Shown in pieces: positions 43,845 through 52,989 of a stretch of DNA of 64,000 nucleotides. Each line of letters opens with the position of its first letter. Position 1 is the stretch's first letter. The notes below the pieces were generated by a model. The model made no database searches. It was not told where the DNA came from and saw nothing but the letters and a program-made list of their open reading frames with translations. This DNA is from Roseburia_D sp964388945 (lineage in GTDB: Bacteria > Bacillota > Clostridia > Lachnospirales > Lachnospiraceae), in the NCBI GenBank assembly GCA_964388945.1, contig CAYMCM010000003.1, positions 9,635 to 73,634 of the forward strand, read 5' to 3'. A program made the translations under genes and the position numbers.

Positions 43845-45935
43845 TTAATATGCATTTTTAAAACTGTAGCAATCCTCATCAATAAGATTTCCATTCGCAT
43901 CATAAACACGGAATAATGTCCAGTAGTAACCATACTGAGGCTGCCAGATTACCCAGAAATTATTTCCAGGAACCTTCTGCTGACCAGAAGAATAAATCCA
44001 AGGTGCCGGATCTCCCGCAGCTAACTTGGTACAATCAAGTACAAGCAGTTCATAAGAGTAGGAATTATTCGGATTATCATAAGACTCAAGTCCGATCAGA
44101 TAACCGCCGCCTTCGCCTTCATACGGCATCTGGCATTTTCCCTTGATCACACTGTGCAGTGTGATTCCTGTGCACTGTGCAATAGCAGAAGCCTGATTTC
44201 CCGCAACTCTGACTTCACCTTGAAGGAGGAAATCCCCAGATTCTTTCGGATACCATACCAGCCATTCATTATTCAACGTCCAATCACTGACAACACTCCA
44301 AACGCCTTTGCTAATGTTATATGCAAGCCAGCGATACTCAAGATCTGTCGACTCTGAAGTTGCTGTTGTCATACCAATCATAACCCGATTGTTCGAATAA
44401 TCTGCCAGATAAAGGCTGGCTGATGTCAATACTGCATTTGTTGCAGGTGGTGTCCAAATGATATTATCCGTCCAGTTTGAAATACCCAGTACCGTTAAAT
44501 AGTAGTTTGTCTGTTGCGCTGCCACATAGCCATTCGCATTATTCATGTATTTAAATACATTATATGCAAGTCTCTGATTTCCATTTCCATCTCTCAAGCC
44601 CATCAGGCGTCCCATAAACTGCGGTTCATTAGAATCCTGCCAGGTTGTAAAAATTGCTGCATCTACCATATCATTACGTGCCGCTGCATAATAGGTATAA
44701 GCCAACATTGCCGCCTGCATTGCTTCTCCGGACTTGGAATCAAATCCCTGCTCAGACAGGATGATCCTATGGTCTGATCCATAAGTATTCTTTATATAAT
44801 CGGTCAGCACTTCCAGATTAGCACCGCACACATACTTGCTTCCGATATCATGTCTCAGCCACTCTGCGCTCTTTTTACTAGTTACGCTCTCATCCAGATT
44901 CGGCTGATATGCATGAAAGGCAACATTCCAGTTCTTTCCCTTTTCTTTTGCTGCAAATGCATCAATGAAATCTTTCGTCGGAATACCCGTTCCATTATTG
45001 TCAGATGTCCAGTGATGTGTCATGGAAATATACGCTTTTGCATTCGGATTGTTATCCTGTAACGCTCCATATAACAGATCAAAGGATTTTGCACAAATAT
45101 CTACATTGATATCCTTGTCCACTGTTCCAGTATAATTATACTCCGTTGGCATATTTGCTTCGTTGCCAATGATCCAGTTCTGAACAAATGTATCAGACGC
45201 ACCAAAGACCTCTGCCAGATAATGGAATGTTGCATCCAGCAACTTCTTAGCATTCGCATCATATACATTCAGTCCATAATAGTAATGTGTGCCATCATTG
45301 ACTCTTCCACCCGGATAAATAAGATTCTGAAGTGTCGGATCATCACTCCAATCCATCAGAACAACAAAAGTAAGTGCCTTTCCCTCTGCGCGAAGCTCTC
45401 TTGCACGCCATTCAAACACCTTTACATAATTATCATAGTTAAAATGGTATGTTGTTCCGTTATAATTATAAGCCACACCAGAACCGTCTGTACTAATTAC
45501 ATTACTCAAATGCACATTTAGCAATACATGATTGATATCCAGAGAATTCGGATCTGCATCTTTTTGAGATCCGTAACCATATTCCGTACCTTGAATACCC
45601 TTTTTGTTATTGCTGTTCGGCTGTAACACATCTGCTGCAGTCGCCCTCGCTCCCATAACAGCTTCGATTTCTTCTTCCTCTGTCAGCACTAATTCTTCTT
45701 CCTGCACCTCCTGTGCATCCTGCGCGTCCAGATCACTCTGTACTGTCAGATCTGCATCATCTAAGACAGGCTCCGTCTCATCTTCTGCTTTGATCTCTGT
45801 CTCTGATTCAGTCACTACTTCTACCGGAACATCCGAATTCACCTCTGCCGCAAAAAGGCTGCCATCGGTACACGGTGCCCACGCAAGCATCAGCATTGCC
45901 AGAAATAATGCCACACCCTGTTTTGCTCTTTTCAT
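43845..45935 (-). CDS. Secreted DUF5722 glycosidase-like protein with C-terminal beta-domains
   Basis: A 696-residue secreted protein with a signal peptide (1-30), an acidic linker (about 35-95), a DUF5722 domain (about 103-485) and a C-terminal region of about 200 residues. That region has Trp/Tyr-rich strands that look like repeated beta-sandwich units. Glu259 in Ile-Gly-Asn-Glu-Ala-Asn-Met-Pro and Glu395 in Leu-Ser-Glu-Gln-Gly-Phe-Asp are the likely acid/base and nucleophile. It lacks the shared repeat module that its neighbour carries; the C-terminal domains may do the binding instead. It has its own promoter and a strong terminator. The activity is predicted from motif layout only. Confidence 0.8.
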   Translation of the reverse strand: MKRAKQGVALFLAMLMLAWAPCTDGSLFAAEVNSDVPVEVVTESETEIKAEDETEPVLDDADLTVQSDLDAQDAQEVQEEELVLTEEEEIEAVMGARATAADVLQPNSNNKKGIQGTEYGYGSQKDADPNSLDINHVLLNVHLSNVISTDGSGVAYNYNGTTYHFNYDNYVKVFEWRARELRAEGKALTFVVLMDWSDDPTLQNLIYPGGRVNDGTHYYYGLNVYDANAKKLLDATFHYLAEVFGASDTFVQNWIIGNEANMPTEYNYTGTVDKDINVDICAKSFDLLYGALQDNNPNAKAYISMTHHWTSDNNGTGIPTKDFIDAFAAKEKGKNWNVAFHAYQPNLDESVTSKKSAEWLRHDIGSKYVCGANLEVLTDYIKNTYGSDHRIILSEQGFDSKSGEAMQAAMLAYTYYAAARNDMVDAAIFTTWQDSNEPQFMGRLMGLRDGNGNQRLAYNVFKYMNNANGYVAAQQTNYYLTVLGISNWTDNIIWTPPATNAVLTSASLYLADYSNNRVMIGMTTATSESTDLEYRWLAYNISKGVWSVVSDWTLNNEWLVWYPKESGDFLLQGEVRVAGNQASAIAQCTGITLHSVIKGKCQMPYEGEGGGYLIGLESYDNPNNSYSYELLVLDCTKLAAGDPAPWIYSSGQQKVPGNNFWVIWQPQYGYYWTLFRVYDANGNLIDEDCYSFKNAY

Positions 45936-45969
45936 ACAGCTTCCTCCTTGAATGTAATATTTATAACTA

Positions 45970-45998
45970 ATTATACCATTTTCACAGAATTTTCACAA
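45970..45998 (-). promoter_or_regulatory. Promoter of the 45935-43845 gene
   Basis: TTGTGA (45993-45998) and TATAAT (45970-45975) on the minus strand are 17 bases apart. Confidence 0.7.
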
Positions 45999-46035
45999 TA
46001 TCAACCATTCTTTTTCCGCGTTTTTCATCTTTATG

Positions 46036-47685
46036 TCAGGAACCGTGTACTTTCAACAAAATCCCTTTTCCCGCGAACGAGCCATCCGAAACAATCTGCA
46101 CAATATGATCGTTCAGATTTCCCTGTGCCCGGAAATGTACATGTCCAGCCAAGACTGCGGCAACCGGACTGTCATCCGCATATACCATATCAAGCAGTTT
46201 CTGTGATATTTCGTTCAGCTCAATCCCATTCTCTCCAAGCACGATTGGATTTCCCCATACTTCCTTTGCCTGCTCTGCCAGATTCTCATTATAAAGCGGC
46301 ACATGCATTAACAGAATCACCGTTTTTCCCTTCTGCATCACACTCTCAACACCGGAAATCGCATCCTCATTTACCTGATCCGTACTGTCATCCACCGCCG
46401 CAATGACCAAATCTGAAAATTCCAGCTTAGAAAACGTCGTGTTCCCTACGACTTCGGAAAGAAGCGGCAGATATTCTTCTTTTCCATTCTCCGTCATATA
46501 ATCCCACGGATAAGTCCAGTCATGATTCCCCAATGTAAACAGATACGGCATCCGAAGCGTGGACAGTTCTCTCTTTAAAAATGCCAGATTAGACTCCGAT
46601 GGCGAATCAATAATATCCCCACCCAGAAGAACTGCATCCACCTGATACTCATTTGCCAATTCCATCCAACTTGGAAACTGTTCCCTGGAAGTGACTCCAT
46701 TCGCATTGACAAATCCAACATTTCGCTCCTTTGCATATTCCTCAACCTGCTCGGTGTTCTCCTCACTTTCCGTCTCAATATGTGTATCTGATAAAAACAG
46801 AAACGTATACTCTCCGGTCACTCCCGGAATTGAAAGTTCCACCGTCTCAAGCTGCAGATCACTCTGTTCCCGCTGCGCTTTCAGTTCTGCTGCTACATCG
46901 CGATCGTAATAATATACACTGTACTCTCCAATCTCACCAATTTTGCTGCAGGCTGCTCCCGCCAGATAAGTGTCCATCTCATAATCTTTCCGTATGACCA
47001 GATAATCAATATCCAAAGCAGACAATGCCTCTCTTAATTCTGTTGCGCTGGTCTTTTCCCCATCCTGCACTGCCTTTATTACTACCGCCTCTATCTGATA
47101 GTCCTGTCCGTCATATTCTTTATCTGTGATCGCAATCCATGCCTCTCTCGACACCCCCCACAAAAATGTCGCATCATATGTCCGAAGTGGAAGCTGAATC
47201 TGCGTGTCCGCCACAACTACTGGCTGTTCACTCTTACCATCTGCTCGAATCATATCGCAAACACCGATCACTTCGTTCGGTATGTTATAGCGATTCTCCG
47301 GCAGTTGAAAACACCCCATCGAAAGGTAACTGTTTCCTCCAAACGCCACAATAACAACTAGAAGAAATACCACAACAATCCTTTTTGCAAGTTCCTTTAC
47401 TCGAAAAATCAGATCCACAATGCAATAAGAAAGCATTGGCAAAATCGGGATCATCCAAAGAAACCGGTAATATGTCTCAAGATCCGTAAATTTTGAGATC
47501 AGATAACGTACCCCATCATTATAAATGCAAACGATACATAAAATCATAATACAGATCAACATCTTCTTCTTTTCTCGATCCAACGTATAAAAGCAGTAGA
47601 TCACACACAGAAGAAATAGGCTGATATAACAGGTATATCCGCCATATGCAGTTATCGTATCTAAAATTGAAGAAACATTATACAT
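46036..47685 (-). CDS. Membrane protein with extracellular calcineurin-like phosphoesterase domain
   Basis: A 549-residue protein with about four membrane helices (1-130), a linker domain (about 140-280) and a metallophosphoesterase. Its metal motifs are Ser-Asp-Thr-His, Gly-Gly-Asp-Ile, Gly-Asn-His-Asp, Met-His-Val-Pro and Gly-His-Val-His, in canonical order. The start at 47685 follows AAGGGTG and lies two bases from the stop of the DUF6077-like gene. A longer open frame upstream overlaps that gene and is rejected. The membrane part ends with Tyr-Arg-Phe-Leu-Trp-Met-Ile-Pro, which looks like the C-terminal part of a GT-C-like protein. Possible jobs are phosphate removal from a lipid carrier or polymer; unproven. 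Confidence 0.75.
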   Translation of the reverse strand: MYNVSSILDTITAYGGYTCYISLFLLCVIYCFYTLDREKKKMLICIMILCIVCIYNDGVRYLISKFTDLETYYRFLWMIPILPMLSYCIVDLIFRVKELAKRIVVVFLLVVIVAFGGNSYLSMGCFQLPENRYNIPNEVIGVCDMIRADGKSEQPVVVADTQIQLPLRTYDATFLWGVSREAWIAITDKEYDGQDYQIEAVVIKAVQDGEKTSATELREALSALDIDYLVIRKDYEMDTYLAGAACSKIGEIGEYSVYYYDRDVAAELKAQREQSDLQLETVELSIPGVTGEYTFLFLSDTHIETESEENTEQVEEYAKERNVGFVNANGVTSREQFPSWMELANEYQVDAVLLGGDIIDSPSESNLAFLKRELSTLRMPYLFTLGNHDWTYPWDYMTENGKEEYLPLLSEVVGNTTFSKLEFSDLVIAAVDDSTDQVNEDAISGVESVMQKGKTVILLMHVPLYNENLAEQAKEVWGNPIVLGENGIELNEISQKLLDMVYADDSPVAAVLAGHVHFRAQGNLNDHIVQIVSDGSFAGKGILLKVHGS

Positions 47686-47687
47686 TT

Positions 47688-48749
47688 TTACACCCTTATA
47701 ACCAAAATTCCTACCGTTGAAAGATAATATGCGAGCAGATAGACCATGTTTGGCAGCATACAAATCATGCCACGATAAATGCTGCAAACGTTTCGATGCA
47801 ATATCAGATCCGCCAGCATCAGGATACCAATCATAACCGGTACAATCAATATGGATGACATGGAAACAGGCACACTTGCGAAAGCAATCAAAAACAGGAC
47901 TCGCCAGTACATCTTCTCCGAACTATCCTTTAATAATAAAAGGCTCACACAAAACAATGCCATGATCACAATATTTCCACAGTACGCCTTTGCCTCATAG
48001 GCACGCATCAATAAAAACTGTGATGTCGTAAAATCTGACTGAAAAAAGAAATTCATCAAAATTCCCAGCATAATAAACACCATACACTTTGTTTCATTAT
48101 TATAAAACAGCAGTTTCCCCATTTTATACAAAAGCATCGCATATAGTATGATACACAGGGAACCCATTACGTACTGCTGCACCATCATTGCCGGCAAATG
48201 AAAAATTTTGCACATCACCGCCGTATGCATATAGAACGCTGACATGGCATACCGGAACGGAATTACATCTTCCGGCTGCCCTGTCGTTCCATTATACTGA
48301 TACATGGTATCCGTTGTAAGCGAAGTATTTATCGTACCGATGTAATACGCCGTATCCCATCCCATCGTATACCTTACTGCTGCATACCACACCAGTACAA
48401 ACACCAACGCTATCGTAAGCCATTCCCAGATACCTGGACGTTTTATTTTTTTCCCCCATTTTCCTCTTCCATACATCTTGTACCGCCTTCGCTGCTGAAA
48501 TAATGCTCCCTCCAGAATCACAATCAACACTGCAATCCACAACACCATCAGCATAGTCAGCGGCTTTTTTAGGAAAATAAGCGGCAATGCTGCAATCTGA
48601 AAAACTCCGAAGTAAAAGAAAAAGCCAATCAGAAATGTGGCCAGCACATCCTCTTTCACACGAAAAATCCGCTCCGCCAGTTCTCCAAACCGATAGAATA
48701 AAGCGAAATATATTCCAAGCAGCAATATGCATTCCAAAATCTGAAGCAT
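47688..48749 (-). CDS. DUF6077-like polytopic membrane protein (short)
   Basis: A 353-residue protein with about nine membrane helices. The outer loop Gly-Trp-Asp-Thr-Ala-Tyr-Tyr (about 123-129) with a following polar stretch is typical of GT-C-like sugar transferases of the DUF6077 group. Proteins of this group are often longer. The missing C-terminal helices may be those that open the next gene, so the two could be one split protein. AAGGAAAGGGG precedes the ATG. Use of a lipid-phosphate sugar at the outer face is inferred from fold type. Confidence 0.65.
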   Translation of the reverse strand: MLQILECILLLGIYFALFYRFGELAERIFRVKEDVLATFLIGFFFYFGVFQIAALPLIFLKKPLTMLMVLWIAVLIVILEGALFQQRRRYKMYGRGKWGKKIKRPGIWEWLTIALVFVLVWYAAVRYTMGWDTAYYIGTINTSLTTDTMYQYNGTTGQPEDVIPFRYAMSAFYMHTAVMCKIFHLPAMMVQQYVMGSLCIILYAMLLYKMGKLLFYNNETKCMVFIMLGILMNFFFQSDFTTSQFLLMRAYEAKAYCGNIVIMALFCVSLLLLKDSSEKMYWRVLFLIAFASVPVSMSSILIVPVMIGILMLADLILHRNVCSIYRGMICMLPNMVYLLAYYLSTVGILVIRV

Positions 48750-48788
48750 ATCATTCCCCTTTCCTTAATTATTACATCTGGTTTGTTT

Positions 48789-48872
48789 TTAACACCAGAA
48801 CGTATTCATAATAAAAAGCGCCAAAAAGATCGCAAGCACCTGATTGGTTCTTGCAATCCTTCCGCACTTCAT
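48789..48872 (-). CDS. Possible 27-residue membrane peptide
   Basis: A short frame encoding a basic start (Met-Lys-Cys-Gly-Arg-Ile-Ala-Arg) and one hydrophobic stretch ending Thr-Phe-Trp-Cys. GGAGG lies upstream at a slightly long distance. An overlapping frame from the ATG at 48876 has better spacing but a less membrane-like product. It lies in the 180-base gap before the DUF6077-like gene. Confidence 0.3.
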   Translation of the reverse strand: MKCGRIARTNQVLAIFLALFIMNTFWC

Positions 48873-48931
48873 ACATATCAGACTCCTCCGGCAAAAAATC
48901 TGTTTCCTTCTATCCTCCACAATTATACTTT

Positions 48932-49258
48932 CTACCGTGTTATTACAAACGCTCCTATCAATATCAATATCGTTCCTATTACTTTTTTATTAGTTATTCC
49001 TTCTTTTAAAACGATTTTCGATAATATTAGCGTCCACACATAAGTAAGCGATGTCATTGGCAATACAATTGAATATTCCATGTATCGGAGTACTACAATA
49101 TTAAGTAGTGCAGAAATACAATACAGTCCTCCGCCTATGTAAATGTTCGCATTTTGAATATATTCACCAATATTCTCACAGGTTGATGATTTTTTCAAAA
49201 ATAACGATGCAGCTGAACCTACCATTGTCATTACAATGATTATAAAAATATAAATCAT
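48932..49258 (-). CDS. SMR-type small transporter, second subunit
   Basis: A 108-residue protein with four helices and the EmrE-like fold; the end Ile-Gly-Thr-Ile-Leu-Ile-Leu-Ile-Gly-Ala is typical. It overlaps its partner gene by four bases (ATGA). Paired SMR subunits in glycan clusters, such as ArnE/ArnF, flip undecaprenyl-phosphate sugars as heterodimers. The nearby GtrB-like enzyme at 52060 could make the substrate. Confidence 0.75.
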   Translation of the reverse strand: MIYIFIIIVMTMVGSAASLFLKKSSTCENIGEYIQNANIYIGGGLYCISALLNIVVLRYMEYSIVLPMTSLTYVWTLILSKIVLKEGITNKKVIGTILILIGAFVITR

Positions 49259-49596
49259 CCCTCATCGCCTCCTGCTATAAAAATCACTCCCAGTATAATA
49301 ATAACTACACCCAGTATTTTGTACACACTTATCTTTTCCTGCAATACAAAATACCCCAAAACCATACTTAAAATGTAGTTGCAACTCAAAACCGGCTGAA
49401 GAATCGATAATTTTCCATAACGATATGCAACTATCATAACCAATGCGCCTATCCCATATAGAAAAAATCCTATAAACAAATATTCTACTCCCTGTTCAGC
49501 TCCTATTTTCCATAGGAGCTGTCCAAGGCACGCACATATAGCAGATATTAACATTAATATAATTCCAACTCTATTTTTTCGAAAAGAATCTATCAT
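49255..49596 (-). CDS. SMR-type small transporter, first subunit
   Basis: A 113-residue protein with four helices, including Gln-Leu-Leu-Trp-Lys-Ile-Gly near residue 24-30 and Leu-Gly-Val-Val-Ile-Ile-Leu-Gly-Val near the end. It is coupled to the next SMR gene by an ATGA overlap and lies nine bases after the RfbH-like gene. That context suggests flipping of a lipid-linked dideoxy or other sugar rather than drug export. Confidence 0.75.
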   Translation of the reverse strand: MIDSFRKNRVGIILMLISAICACLGQLLWKIGAEQGVEYLFIGFFLYGIGALVMIVAYRYGKLSILQPVLSCNYILSMVLGYFVLQEKISVYKILGVVIIILGVIFIAGGDEG

Positions 49597-49605
49597 AACT
49601 TCACC

Positions 49606-50955
49606 TTACTGCGTAACAGCTTCTTTTATAATTTTTGCCATATAATCAATCTTTTCATCTGTCATTCCCGGATATACGCCTACCCAGAATGTATGGGTCA
49701 TTATATAATCCGTATTTTTAAGATCACCTACAACACGATATGCATCTGTTCCCCTAATTTGGTCAAAACATGGGTGCTTGATCAAATTACCACTAAAAAG
49801 CAAACGAGTTTGTATATTATGTTCCTCTATATAACGGGTCACTTTATTCCGATCTAACCCGCTCTCATCTCTGACACTGATCAAAAATCCAAACCAAGAC
49901 GGTTCACTTCCAGCAGCCGGTTCCGGGAGCACAATCTTATCCTGCACTTCTTCAAGATTTTTATGAAGTCGTTCCCAATTGTGTCGACGCCGTTCAATAA
50001 AACCAGGGAATTTCTTCAGCTGTTCCACACCTACTGCTGCTTGCATATCTGTCACTTTTAAATTATAGCCAAAATGACTATATACATACTTATGATCATA
50101 TCCCTGTGGTAACTCTCCATACTGTCCATCAAATCTGTGTCCACAGAAATTGTCCTGCCCAGATGGACAGATACAATCACGCCCCCAATCACGGAATGAA
50201 AGAATCAATCTATGAAGAAGTGGATCACTTGTATATACACATCCTCCTTCTCCCATCGTCATGTGATGTGGCGGATAAAAACTGCTTGTTCCTATATCAC
50301 CCCATGTTCCTGAAAATTTTGTTTCTCCTTTAATTGTATACTTAGTTCCTAACGCATCACAGTTATCTTCTACAAGCCATAAATTATGCTTATTGCAAAA
50401 TTCTCTAACAGCCTTTAAGTCAAACGGATTTCCCAACGTATGTGCAATCATAACTGCTTTCGTTTTCGGTGAAAGAGCAGCTTCCAATTGCGTTACATCA
50501 ATGTTATACTGCGGAACTGTCATATCCACAAATACTGGTACCGCTCCATACTGAATAGCAGGTGTAATCGTTGTCGGGAATCCACATGCAACCGTAATAA
50601 TCTCATCACCTTTTTTTATCTGCCTATCGCCAAGTTCCGGTGCTGTAAGTGCCATAAAAGCAATTAAATTAGCCGATGACCCACTATTTACCAAATGTGC
50701 CCATTTAACACCAATCCAATCTGCAAATTCCCGCTCAAACTGTTCGGAAAAGCGTCCGGTAGTAAGCCAAAAATCCAACGCTGCATCTACTAAACTACAC
50801 ATTTCCTTTTCATCATAAATCCGAGAAGCATATGAAAGTCTGTCTCCTGGTTTAAACTTTTTATCCTGTTCTGGTTTTTTAAACTCACGATAATAATCGG
50901 CAACCAAATTCTTAATCTGTTCTCTTGCCTCTGTTTCACTATTCCAATTTTTCAT
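49606..50955 (-). CDS. rfbH: CDP-6-deoxy-4-hexulose 3-dehydrase (E1)
   Basis: A 449-residue PMP- and iron-sulphur-dependent enzyme that removes the C3 hydroxyl from CDP-6-deoxy-D-xylo-4-hexulose. The aminotransferase Lys is replaced by His (about 230) in Tyr-Pro-Pro-His-His-Met-Thr-Met-Gly-Glu-Gly-Gly, which is diagnostic. The cluster cysteines fit Cys199, Cys261, Cys263 and Cys271, with the known C-x-C-x7-C spacing. The ATG at 50955 is preceded by AGGAGG at nine bases. It follows the CDP-glucose dehydratase gene by 13 bases. Its electron-donating reductase partner (E3) is not found in the window. Confidence 0.93.
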   Translation of the reverse strand: MKNWNSETEAREQIKNLVADYYREFKKPEQDKKFKPGDRLSYASRIYDEKEMCSLVDAALDFWLTTGRFSEQFEREFADWIGVKWAHLVNSGSSANLIAFMALTAPELGDRQIKKGDEIITVACGFPTTITPAIQYGAVPVFVDMTVPQYNIDVTQLEAALSPKTKAVMIAHTLGNPFDLKAVREFCNKHNLWLVEDNCDALGTKYTIKGETKFSGTWGDIGTSSFYPPHHMTMGEGGCVYTSDPLLHRLILSFRDWGRDCICPSGQDNFCGHRFDGQYGELPQGYDHKYVYSHFGYNLKVTDMQAAVGVEQLKKFPGFIERRRHNWERLHKNLEEVQDKIVLPEPAAGSEPSWFGFLISVRDESGLDRNKVTRYIEEHNIQTRLLFSGNLIKHPCFDQIRGTDAYRVVGDLKNTDYIMTHTFWVGVYPGMTDEKIDYMAKIIKEAVTQ

Positions 50956-50968
50956 CCTATTATTCCTC

Positions 50969-52039
50969 CTAGTGCTTATAAAACTCCTCAATCTGAGTAT
51001 TCATACAATCTACTACATTCCCATTTTCTAAATATACTTTTGACCATTCAACCGTCTTCTCAATCGCTTGTTCGACGCTCCACCGAGGTTTCCAACCAAA
51101 AACCTTTTTTATCTTTGAACAATCAAGTTTCAGGAAATTTGCCTCATGAGGACTATTGGCTTCTGATTTATTGATCCATTTAATTGGTTTAGAATTAGTA
51201 TTCGCTGTCTGATTCCATTTGTCAACAAATATATCTACCAATTGTCCTGTCGTTATACAATCTCTATCATCTGGTCCAACATTATAAAAACCAGCAACCT
51301 CATTATCTTCATACTGCGCTTTCGCTATCATTAAATATACTTTCAAAGGCTCTAACACATGCTGATATGGTCTGGTCGAGTAAGGATTTCTCACAATAAT
51401 ATCCTGCTTCTTTTCCACTGCTCTGACACAATCAGGTATGATTCGATTATTGGCAAAATCACCACCACCAATTACATTTCCTGCCCGTGCTGTTGATACA
51501 GCTACATCCATGTCTTTATAAAAAGAATTTATATAGCTATGCGTTACAAGTTCTGAACATGATTTGCTGTTTGAATAAGGATCATATCCATCTAATGGCT
51601 CATTTTCTCTATATCCCCATTCCCACTCATTATTTTTGTATACCTTATCTGTTGTAACATTTAAGAATGACTTGACACATGGATTGAGTCTCACACATTC
51701 ACATATATTAACCGTTCCCATTACATTCGTCTCATAAGTATACACTGGATTTTTATAAGAATCTAATACAATTGGTTGTGCTGCTAAATGAAACACTATT
51801 TCCGGCTTTGAAACTTCAAATACCTTCATTACATTATCTCTATCTCTAATATCACCAATAACATGACGGATATGTTTCTTTACATCTGCCACCTCAAACA
51901 AATTTGGATCTGTCGGTGGGTCCAATGAATATCCAGTTATTTCTGCTCCAGCTTCAATCAAAATTCTACATAACCATGAACCTTTAAATCCCGTATGTCC
52001 TGTAATTAAGATTCTTTTCCCTTTATAAAACTCTAACAT
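50969..52039 (-). CDS. rfbG: CDP-glucose 4,6-dehydratase
   Basis: A 356-residue extended short-chain dehydrogenase that turns CDP-glucose into CDP-4-dehydro-6-deoxyglucose. It has the NAD site Gly-His-Thr-Gly-Phe-Lys-Gly-Ser-Trp-Leu, where the Phe-Lys-Gly-Ser-Trp is typical of this enzyme rather than RmlB. It also has Thr-Thr-Asp-Lys-Val-Tyr and the Tyr-Ser-Asn-Ser-Lys catalytic pair. Length is normal. The product is the substrate of the RfbH enzyme encoded directly downstream, 13 bases away. The pathway order in the operon is cytidylyltransferase, reductase, glycosyltransferase, dehydratase, dehydrase. Confidence 0.94.
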   Translation of the reverse strand: MLEFYKGKRILITGHTGFKGSWLCRILIEAGAEITGYSLDPPTDPNLFEVADVKKHIRHVIGDIRDRDNVMKVFEVSKPEIVFHLAAQPIVLDSYKNPVYTYETNVMGTVNICECVRLNPCVKSFLNVTTDKVYKNNEWEWGYRENEPLDGYDPYSNSKSCSELVTHSYINSFYKDMDVAVSTARAGNVIGGGDFANNRIIPDCVRAVEKKQDIIVRNPYSTRPYQHVLEPLKVYLMIAKAQYEDNEVAGFYNVGPDDRDCITTGQLVDIFVDKWNQTANTNSKPIKWINKSEANSPHEANFLKLDCSKIKKVFGWKPRWSVEQAIEKTVEWSKVYLENGNVVDCMNTQIEEFYKH

Positions 52040-52059
52040 TGTTTTCTCCTTTAGACTAT

Positions 52060-52989
52060 TTACATTTTTCTTTCCTCTTCAATTACAATTGGTCTATGCA
52101 TACTTCTGATATTGATATTGGAAATATATTCTCCCAATATTCCCAAAAAGATCAACTGTACTCCGCCTAAGAAAAATACTCCAAACAAGGTTGCTGCACT
52201 TCCAATCGGATAAGCAATCACCCCTGTCAATTTCAAAATAAGCGTTACTAAAGAAACCACAAAGCTGATTCCTGCAATTGCTATTCCTACAAACATAGAT
52301 ATTCTCATAAGTGCCTTAGAATATGAGGTTAATCCCAGCATTGCAACATCATATAATTTAATAAAATTAAAAGATGTTTTCCCATGCTCCCTTCGTTTCT
52401 GTTCATAGTATACTTTTTTTACATCCGGTGCAAGTTCTGCAACTATACCTCGTAAATATGGCAATGGATCATCCAATTCTTTAAACACCTGTACCACTGA
52501 TTTATCATACAATCCAAATCCAGTAAATTGTTCTATATGATCTATCTCTGTCACTTTATTAACAAATTTGTAATAGCACTTTCGTATAAAATACATTGCT
52601 GCATTTTCCTGGCTTTTGTTTTTTATTCCAACAACAACCTTGCATCCCTTTTTCCACTCCGAAACAAAGTCTATAATTAACTCTGGTGGATCCTGCATGT
52701 CCGCAAACAATAATACTGTACAATCTCCCACCGATTGCGTTAATCCATAAAAAGTAGATCTTGAAAAGCCGAAGTTTTTCATATTAAAAATATATTGAAC
52801 TTTATCATTTTTCTCAGCCAATTCTTTTATCCTGATTCTAGACTGATCTGTCGAACAATTATCAATATACAATATTCTATAATCATAATCGAGTAACTGC
52901 TTTTCAAATATTTTTTTCACTCTTTCATATATAAGTGGGATATTTTCTTCTTCATTATAAGTTGGTATCACAACTGATACAATCTGCAT
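52060..52989 (-). CDS. GtrB/ArnC-like Und-P glycosyltransferase
   Basis: A 309-residue GT2 enzyme with two C-terminal membrane helices (about 230-290). Motifs are Val-Val-Ile-Pro-Thr-Tyr-Asn-Glu-Glu, Ile-Asp-Asn-Cys-Ser-Thr-Asp, Ala-Asp-Met-Gln-Asp-Pro-Pro and the cytoplasmic Arg-Glu-His-Gly-Lys-Thr-Ser-Phe. The last matches the GtrB/ArnC class, which loads a sugar onto undecaprenyl phosphate. The start overlaps the reductase gene by 35 bases. Being inside the dideoxyhexose genes, it may load that sugar on the carrier; this is inferred. Confidence 0.85.
   Translation of the reverse strand: MQIVSVVIPTYNEEENIPLIYERVKKIFEKQLLDYDYRILYIDNCSTDQSRIRIKELAEKNDKVQYIFNMKNFGFSRSTFYGLTQSVGDCTVLLFADMQDPPELIIDFVSEWKKGCKVVVGIKNKSQENAAMYFIRKCYYKFVNKVTEIDHIEQFTGFGLYDKSVVQVFKELDDPLPYLRGIVAELAPDVKKVYYEQKRREHGKTSFNFIKLYDVAMLGLTSYSKALMRISMFVGIAIAGISFVVSLVTLILKLTGVIAYPIGSAATLFGVFFLGGVQLIFLGILGEYISNINIRSMHRPIVIEEERKM

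Noticed and set aside
28192..45935. Sortase-anchored surface proteins
   Set aside because: No LPXTG-type motif with hydrophobic tail was found in any secreted protein here and no sortase gene is present.
46036..47787. A 583-residue frame starting at 47787 for the phosphoesterase protein
   Set aside because: It overlaps the DUF6077-like gene by about 100 bases in another phase, and the start at 47685 has a ribosome binding site.
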